Source of the DNA: a virus
Strand: one strand, 5' to 3'
DNA length: 48,521 nt
IMG/VR virus record: IMGVR_UViG_3300010396_000015
Coordinates: 1 to 48,521 of that record
The position numbers and the translations under genes are program-made. Shown piece after piece: positions 43,692 to 48,521 of the stretch. Positions within the stretch are counted from its first letter, which is position 1. Each line of letters opens with the position of its first letter. The notes below the pieces were generated by a model that was not told the DNA's origin, did not search any database, and worked only from the letters and a program-made list of their open reading frames with translations.

Positions 43692-45964
43692 AGACCCGCC
43701 AAGTACGAATCCAGCGCTGCATTCGCCGGGATCACAGACTCCAACACGCTATCGCTTCCCCAGCCGGTGCGCAGCTCACCGCCACAGCTGAATGAAGCCA
43801 GTGGCGCCTGGCACGCGACCGTAGATGTCACCGTCTCAAGCCCATCGTAGGAATTGTCTCGCGTGTCCACGATTCCAAGGTTCTGGTTCTCTCGTTGCGG
43901 ATCGAACCATTGCCACCACAGGGCGAACGTGAACGGATAGACCCCGTCTGCGGTGTACTTTGTGTTCTGTAAGGTCTCCACCGTGCTTTCAAACGCAGCG
44001 CCGCGCAGAGCCTGCGTCGCGAAGTCCTGACTCGGACTCGCCTGAGCGACGTTGCAGGTGGTTGTGGGATTGGTAGGCGTCACGCTGGCCGTATAGACGA
44101 CCGTCGCACCGCTCGCGCTATTTGGATCAAGCCCGCTGATGTTGTACGTCGAGTCGGTGCAACTGGTCTGGATGGGAATGCTGGTGGAGAACTGGTTGGG
44201 CGTGGAAACGGTGCAGGTGACAGTGGTTCCTGATCTCGTGCACGATGATCCGGGGTAGGCGAAGATCGAATCGAAGTTCGCCGAGTTGTAAATGCCCATG
44301 CCAAGGGCCATGTCGCCGGCATAGGTGTGAACGAAATCCACCATGGCCTGAGTGATGGAGGTCGTCGCCGGCAGCATGCATGCGCTGACATATGGCGCGA
44401 TTCCAGCCAAGACGTAGCGGTTGGGGGGGGTGCCCCACGTCCCGCAGGTATCCAGTCCGATATTCAGCGCGCCGGGCAATGTGGCCTGGATTTGGTCATA
44501 GAAGGTCTTCGCATAGCGGGCCGCCAGGGTCGTATCTAGCGTGCCCATGTCGGCGGTGAATCCAGCACTCGAATACCCGCCCGTGCATACCGACGAGTCG
44601 CCAACGCCGTCGATGCAGACCACGTTCGAGCCGATGTAGGCGCTATGCGCCGAGCGGCCGTCCTCATCCATTGCACCGGTCCCAACGCCCCAGCCGTTCT
44701 GGATGTATTCGGCTGTGATCGCAGCACCGCTCGCCGGCGCCGTGGCGAATGTCACTGAGAGGGCGCCGGTGCTGTAGTTGATCGTGCCGGAGATCGCGCC
44801 CGCGCCGGTGAGCGTGCCGGCGGTCGAGAAGTGTCCGTTACCGCCATCGCCGCCAACTAGATCGCCGGCAGAGAAGATCCCAAGGCTATTGGCCGAGACT
44901 GTGCCCGAAAGGGTTGCCGAAAACGTTGTCGTGGCGCCGTTGCCGGTGCCGACCGATATGGCCGCGCCCGGTGAAGGACAGATCCACGTTGCGAAGTGCG
45001 AGCCGTGGCAAGTGCCGCTCGTACCGAAGGTGGTATAGCTCGATCCCCACGCCGTGTTGAGGGCGGCGATGGTGCCATACTCACCGGTGAGCTGCGTATA
45101 GAGCGCCTTCTTCGAGTACACCGTCGAGTCGGTATAGATCACGCCGCCCTGGCGAGAGGTCGCCCACTGGATTGGCGACATCAGTGCGACCATCATCGAC
45201 AGGCGGAAATCGTTATTGCCGACGGTCGGGCTTGTCCTGAAGTCAGGACCACCATTCATTCCGTGCGTGTCGTCGGAGTCGCACATGGTGACGCCGATGA
45301 AATAGCTTTTGTCCGTCGCGCTCGCCGCCATCGTCTGCATGTAACCGTAGTCACCGGCTGCGGACAGGGCCGTCTGTACATAGGTAACCCACGCCGGATC
45401 TTCATAATCCGTGACGCTGGGAAAGGCGTTGGTCATGTTCCAGAATTGGCTCGACGCACCCATCAGGTCTTTGGTGGGCGCCGTGGACCATCCAAAGCGG
45501 TTCGTCAACGCTTCAGAACAAGGCTCTTCGTTGAAGATATAGGGCACTTTTGGAGCGGCCGGCGTCTGCCACGGCACCACATAGGCCGCGCTGAATGGGC
45601 CGGTCATGTTGAATCCCCAGGACTGCATCCGGGTCAGTTCCTGAATGGCCCAGGCGGTTTCGTTGCCGTACTTCGTGGTGACGTACTGAGCGTAGTTCAT
45701 CCCCGATTCGTCATTGCCGTTGGACGTGTCGTCCATGACGAAAAAGCCGCGGCCGAAGTACGGATGTCCAGCAGGAGTGCAGAGCACTTTATGGCTCGCG
45801 ACGGTTGCGAGACCGAAATAGCTCGTGCCATTCGGGTTGGTGCAGCTGGCGTTGGTGACGCCCCCGTAGGCGTCATAACCAATTACGGTGCCTGCGACGC
45901 CGCCGAACGGCCGCGCGCTAGCGCTAAGCCCGAAGCAGAGCAGTAGTAGGGCTAGCCAGCGCAT
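43688..45964 (-). CDS. Secreted glycoside-hydrolase-like protein with inserted beta domain
   Basis: A 758-residue protein from ATG 45964 (TAATG coupling). Residues 1-18 (MRWLALLLLCFGLSASARPF) are a signal peptide. A TIM-barrel glycosidase follows: GHPYFGRGFFVMDDTSNG, ELTRMQSWGFNMTGPFSA, ALYTQLTGEYGTIAALNTAW, and LNIGLDTCGTWGTPP, resembling GH42/agarase-like enzymes. About residues 335-430 are an inserted beta domain (VGTGNGATTTFSATLSG, ISGTINYSTGALSVTFATAP) common in phage structural proteins. It probably depolymerises host surface sugar; the acid pair is not assignable by eye. Sixteen Cys-pairs-like positions suggest disulfides outside the cytoplasm. Confidence 0.7.
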   Translation of the reverse strand: MRWLALLLLCFGLSASARPFGGVAGTVIGYDAYGGVTNASCTNPNGTSYFGLATVASHKVLCTPAGHPYFGRGFFVMDDTSNGNDESGMNYAQYVTTKYGNETAWAIQELTRMQSWGFNMTGPFSAAYVVPWQTPAAPKVPYIFNEEPCSEALTNRFGWSTAPTKDLMGASSQFWNMTNAFPSVTDYEDPAWVTYVQTALSAAGDYGYMQTMAASATDKSYFIGVTMCDSDDTHGMNGGPDFRTSPTVGNNDFRLSMMVALMSPIQWATSRQGGVIYTDSTVYSKKALYTQLTGEYGTIAALNTAWGSSYTTFGTSGTCHGSHFATWICPSPGAAISVGTGNGATTTFSATLSGTVSANSLGIFSAGDLVGGDGGNGHFSTAGTLTGAGAISGTINYSTGALSVTFATAPASGAAITAEYIQNGWGVGTGAMDEDGRSAHSAYIGSNVVCIDGVGDSSVCTGGYSSAGFTADMGTLDTTLAARYAKTFYDQIQATLPGALNIGLDTCGTWGTPPNRYVLAGIAPYVSACMLPATTSITQAMVDFVHTYAGDMALGMGIYNSANFDSIFAYPGSSCTRSGTTVTCTVSTPNQFSTSIPIQTSCTDSTYNISGLDPNSASGATVVYTASVTPTNPTTTCNVAQASPSQDFATQALRGAAFESTVETLQNTKYTADGVYPFTFALWWQWFDPQRENQNLGIVDTRDNSYDGLETVTSTVACQAPLASFSCGGELRTGWGSDSVLESVIPANAALDSYLAGL

Positions 45965-46869
45965 TAGAAGTACTGGCAATCGAAGCTAATGACATCCGTC
46001 GCACCACTGGCGCCAGGGATGTCCAGCACTGCGGTAGTGGTGGTGCTCGAATGCTCCGGCCACTCACCCCACCATGTGCCTGCGGCCTGCAGCGTTCTGT
46101 CCCCTACGTTGCAGTGATAGCCGTTCGGCGCGGTGAAGCCGGTGGCGCCGTTGAAGGTTATGGTGATTGATGTGCACGGGCCGCTGGCGAGAGTCACCGT
46201 GCCGGCAAACGGTCCGCCAGTATGTGCAGAGGGTGTGCAGCCAGTGCCGGCGACGGTGAAGGTGGTATTGGCGGCGATGTCCGCGAGCACCGTGGCGTTG
46301 GTCGCCGCGCAGCCCATCGTCGTGCTGGTGGAGTTGCTGATGAGACACGGCGCTGTCGCGCCCACAACCGTCGTGGTGCCAGGAGTGATGGAGGTGGCCG
46401 AGCCGCCCGCATTCGCCAGCACGAACGCATCAGTGGCAATCTTAGTGGTGTTGTCGGCAAGGGTCTGCGTAGTAGCCGTGGTGCCGTTGGGCAGCGCTGG
46501 GGTGCCCGAGAGATTGGCCGCAGTCGTGGCAGCAATTGTGCCACTACCTGTTACACCTAAACTTGCTCCAGTACCAACTAGCATTGCTGCAGTTGTATTG
46601 GTAGCGCCAGTGATAGCGGAGAAGGCTGGTGAGCCACCACTGGCGGCGTTGATAACCCCAGTGGTGATGGAGAGGTTCGTTCCGAGGGTTAGGCAAGAAC
46701 CCACACTGCCGTTGGAGGCATAGTAGACCATCTGGTTGGAGGTGCAAGTGGGAAGATTCCCAGTCCCGCCGCCGATGTTTCCAGTTACCCCACCGTTTTG
46801 GTTCGGCCCTCCCTGAGCAAGGGCTAGGACTGGGAGAAGGGCTAGGGCTAGCCAGCGCCAGGGCTTCAC
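45964..46869 (-). CDS. Signal-peptide-bearing fibre protein
   Basis: A 301-residue protein from GTG 46869 (GTGA overlap). Residues 1-20 (MKPWRWLALALLPVLALAQG) are a signal peptide; its coding DNA shares GCGCTGGCTAGCCCTA with the next gene's signal peptide. The body has LPNGTTATTQTLADNTTKI followed by ATDAFV, a motif of phage tail fibre and collar proteins, and repeated Thr/Ala/Gly beta blocks. A C-terminal Cys-containing beta part follows (NGYHCNVGDRTLQAAGTWWG). Tail fibre by content, yet with an export signal. Confidence 0.7.
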   Translation of the reverse strand: MKPWRWLALALLPVLALAQGGPNQNGGVTGNIGGGTGNLPTCTSNQMVYYASNGSVGSCLTLGTNLSITTGVINAASGGSPAFSAITGATNTTAAMLVGTGASLGVTGSGTIAATTAANLSGTPALPNGTTATTQTLADNTTKIATDAFVLANAGGSATSITPGTTTVVGATAPCLISNSTSTTMGCAATNATVLADIAANTTFTVAGTGCTPSAHTGGPFAGTVTLASGPCTSITITFNGATGFTAPNGYHCNVGDRTLQAAGTWWGEWPEHSSTTTTAVLDIPGASGATDVISFDCQYF

Positions 46870-47444
46870 TTACTCTCTCCCTGGAGGACGGCGAGGGTGA
46901 CGACACCACTCGTGTAAGCAGAGACATTGAGCTGCACCGCCGACACGGGGAGGTTGAAGTTACTCACCGTTCGGGTGATAACGTTGGCCAGGACTGCGTG
47001 CTGGACCATGCGGCCAGAGGTGACCATTGCCCCGGCGGGAGCGGTGTACGAACCACTCAAGGGCGAGGTGAGGGTGTAGCTCGAGGCCGAGAGAACCGAG
47101 GCTACGTTGTACCAGCCATCGAGGATGCCGCAGCTATATAGCTGGACCAGATCCCCTACGCTGAGGCCGTGGGTGTTGCCATCACCCGAGCTAATCGGCG
47201 CATTGCCTGGGTTGAGGCCGTAGTCGCCAGTGACGGTGATGACTGTGCCGGTGCGAGACACCCCGACCACTGTGCGACCGCTAACCGCCGAGAGGTCGTC
47301 GATGCAGTAGAAGGCACTGGCCGTTGCTGAGCCACCGCTGGACATCGAGATCGCCAGACTAACTACGAATGGTGTCTGATACCAGTCCAGTGGGATCGGG
47401 GCGCTGTACCCGACGGCAGAGAGAGATACGCGAACCGGGCGCAC
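46866..47444 (-). CDS. Conserved virion protein, unknown
   Basis: A 192-residue protein from GTG 47444. N-terminal MRPVRVSLSAVGYSAPIPLD, WYQTPFVVSLAISMSSGG and SATASAFYCIDDLSAV follow a pattern that I know from phage structural proteins (RVxLxGxGxSxxIPxD, FxVSLxVxxSGxxT). A central Ig-like section (VVGVSRTGTVITVTGDYG) and C-terminal NLPVSAVQLNVSAYTSGVVT follow. Second-to-third gene of the late operon. Probably part of the tail or head-tail joint. Confidence 0.65.
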   Translation of the reverse strand: MRPVRVSLSAVGYSAPIPLDWYQTPFVVSLAISMSSGGSATASAFYCIDDLSAVSGRTVVGVSRTGTVITVTGDYGLNPGNAPISSGDGNTHGLSVGDLVQLYSCGILDGWYNVASVLSASSYTLTSPLSGSYTAPAGAMVTSGRMVQHAVLANVITRTVSNFNLPVSAVQLNVSAYTSGVVTLAVLQGESK

Positions 47445-47621
47445 TTAACAAACCCCTGGGAGTTTACCAGGCATCAGGGTGCCGCCGAACCGATGCTTTT
47501 GTCTGATCGGCACCGACGGCGAGGGAGGGGACTGGTCCGGTGCCTTGACCTGCGGGCAGGTCTTCCCACCAGGACTCATACCACTATGGCTGGGCAGGCG
47601 AGGCGTCATCTTGCTGGTCAT
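47445..47621 (-). CDS. Small Pro/Lys-rich phage protein
   Basis: A 58-residue protein from ATG 47621, which has CGGAGGTCTTCC upstream, one of the best ribosome-binding sites in the window. MTSKMTPRLPSHSGMSPGGK is followed by a Pro/Ser linker and RQKHRFGGTLMPGKLPGVC. It overlaps the 3' end of the putative small terminase by 38 bp and abuts the next gene. Function unknown; perhaps a small virion or packaging factor. Confidence 0.55.
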   Translation of the reverse strand: MTSKMTPRLPSHSGMSPGGKTCPQVKAPDQSPPSPSVPIRQKHRFGGTLMPGKLPGVC

Positions 47622-48234
47622 GGAAGACCTCCGAGTCAATGATCTCACTACGCTTCCGGCGCAGCAAGCCGACGAGATTCTCGCCGAGGGATTCAAGGTG
47701 GACATGCATCGAAACAGGGGGAGCAGCCGGTGGCTGGATAACCCTGGCGCCATAGCCGGCGGCTTGGGAGGCGATCTTCAGGGCTTGCAGGACGAGCTGA
47801 TCCGGGACCGTGGCGGCAGGCTTGGATAGCTTCTCCCGCAGGATCTCCATCGAGCGGCTCACCAGGCCCTTGAACTGGGTGTCGATGGTCTGCGCCAGCA
47901 CTGGGTCCACGAGCTCATTCCGTCGCTGAGCGAGCTTTGCTTGAAAAGCATCGCTGCAGATAACCTGGGAAATCCAACTCGCCGAATACCCGAAGCGAAC
48001 CGCCAGCTGATCCTGGGAGATACTCGGCTCACTCAGAATCATATCAATCATCGCGTCGTGCGTGTAGTGGATCTTTTTAAGCGCACCGGTATAGACAACG
48101 TGTGGCTTGGTATCAACGCTAACGTCAACGTCAACGCAGGTGGCCGAGACCTCGCGAGAAGTCTCTGAGGGACCCGCATCGCTGAGAAAATTCTCCAACG
48201 AGGCCTCGGCCAGATCTGAACCAATGGATGACAT
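47584..48234 (-). CDS. HTH protein, putative terminase small subunit
   Basis: A 216-residue protein. Residues about 60-100 hold a helix-turn-helix (MIDMILSEPSISQDQLAVRF, GYSASWISQVICSD), then a helical middle (AKLAQRRNELVDPVLAQTID) that in small terminases forms the ring, and a C-terminal region with Pro-rich linker and charged tail. The HTH-then-helix order, the position as first late gene and a large terminase later in the same operon favour a DNA-recognising small terminase. A late-gene regulator is the alternative. No good ribosome-binding site precedes the ATG at 48234. Confidence 0.65.
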   Translation of the reverse strand: MSSIGSDLAEASLENFLSDAGPSETSREVSATCVDVDVSVDTKPHVVYTGALKKIHYTHDAMIDMILSEPSISQDQLAVRFGYSASWISQVICSDAFQAKLAQRRNELVDPVLAQTIDTQFKGLVSRSMEILREKLSKPAATVPDQLVLQALKIASQAAGYGARVIQPPAAPPVSMHVHLESLGENLVGLLRRKRSEIIDSEVFHDQQDDASPAQP

Positions 48235-48277
48235 GCGGTGTCGGACGATTCCGGTAGCGGGTTAGACCAGTGCGCCG

Positions 48278-48306
48278 ATCATACACATCGCTTTGCAATA
48301 GGTCAA
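48278..48306 (-). promoter_or_regulatory. Strong late promoter on the minus strand
   Basis: On the minus strand: TTGACC (48306-48301), 17-bp spacer, TATGAT (48283-48278). Both boxes match the sigma70 consensus at five of six positions. Transcription would begin near 48271, giving a 37-nt leader before the first late gene at 48234. It is the only clear minus-strand promoter and may serve the whole 31-kb late operon. Confidence 0.82.
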
Positions 48307-48345
48307 GCCCTTTTCCTCAAGCGGCGGGATTATTTTACAAGACTG

Positions 48346-48392
48346 TCGGGGAAGCCCACGTAGAGAACGGGATGCGAAACGCACGTAGAGAA
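48346..48392 (+). repeat. Two half-sites of the hairpin element, direct repeats
   Basis: CCCACGTAGAGAAC (48355-48368) is identical to 16853-16866, and the bases from 48346 continue the match (21 of 23). The second copy GCGAAACGCACGTAGAGAA (48374-48392) matches 16847-16865 at 17 of 19. CACGTAGAGAA thus occurs twice here, 25 bp apart, in the same direction. There is no pairing left arm, so these do not form the hairpin seen at 16825. They lie between the divergent operons, upstream of the early leader. Confidence 0.8.
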
Positions 48393-48398
48393 TGTCGA

Positions 48399-48521
48399 AA
48401 GGAAAAAACCTGACAAAATGGGTTAAGGTGGCGCGCCCCTCCGCGCGATTTGCCCCTCCCACGGTCCCGAAATGATTATCGTTACCATCCAGGTCCGCAA
48501 CGTGGTGCGCTGCGATGGGCT
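48399..48521. repeat. Direct terminal repeat, right copy
   Basis: Identical over 123 bases to positions 1-123. See the left copy; together they show that the contig closes on itself. Confidence 0.95.

Noticed and set aside
44996-45946. 316-residue plus-strand open frame inside the glycosidase-like gene
   Set aside because: It is fully antisense to a gene with signal peptide and glycosidase-like motifs, has biased composition (Arg/His/Gly-rich) and no ribosome-binding site.
1-48398. Temperate phage with integration module
   Set aside because: No tyrosine or serine integrase, excisionase or CI/Cro-like pair was found on either strand; the HTH proteins at 1684 and 21812 do not suffice.

Overview
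The window looks like the complete genome of a tailed, short-tailed (podovirus-type) bacteriophage. The first 123 bases recur exactly as the last 123 (1-123 = 48399-48521), so the unit length is 48,398 bp and the contig closes into a circle. A P22-type portal, gp4-like and gp10-like tail proteins, ejection proteins, a large terminase and no tail-tape or sheath genes point to the podovirus morphology. Sigma70-like promoters, a holin/M15 endolysin cassette and an outer-membrane-type small protein point to a Gram-negative host, probably a proteobacterium; the species cannot be told from the sequence. No integrase, excisionase or recognisable CI-type repressor is seen, so nothing supports lysogeny. 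No tRNA, CRISPR array or IS element was recognised.

Layout. The genome has two transcription units that diverge at the contig ends and converge at about 16.86 kb. The plus-strand half (253-16861) is the takeover and replication region. It holds many small phage proteins (including Cys-rich and single-TM ones), a UvrD-type helicase whose Walker A lysine is replaced by Glu, a Cas4/RecB-type nuclease, a Sak4-like RecA-fold ATPase, an SSB-like protein, a ParB-DNA methyltransferase fusion, a DUF3310 protein, a fused uracil-DNA glycosylase / family A DNA polymerase, and a DUF3987-type P-loop protein. Four sigma70-like promoters (490, 1368, 4666, 5475) and two intrinsic terminators (5411, 11146) subdivide it. 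Many genes use the start signal GGAGACCC-ATG.

The minus-strand half (48234 down to 16871) is the late region and reads from one strong promoter at 48278-48306. The order is putative small terminase, an 8-kb host-recognition cassette (fibre-like proteins, two glycosidase-like proteins, three of them with Sec-type signal peptides), large terminase, portal with an overprinted gene, GroES-like protein, scaffold-like protein, head proteins, major capsid protein, head-tail and tail proteins, cupin protein, ejection proteins (one of 1410 aa with a HELVHH motif), a small HTH protein, a PurD-like ATP-grasp ligase, further fibre-like proteins, then lysis genes and a permuted NlpC/P60-like hydrolase.

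The most unusual signals are: a hairpin family with a conserved loop at the 3' ends of both the replication operon (16825-16865) and the capsid gene (32079-32113), with matching half-sites at the divergent junction (48346-48392); hallmark substitutions in the DNA polymerase active site; the Walker A K-to-E helicase; a PurD-like enzyme in the late operon; and an AT-rich, repeat-flanked segment at 1079-1256 that may be an origin.
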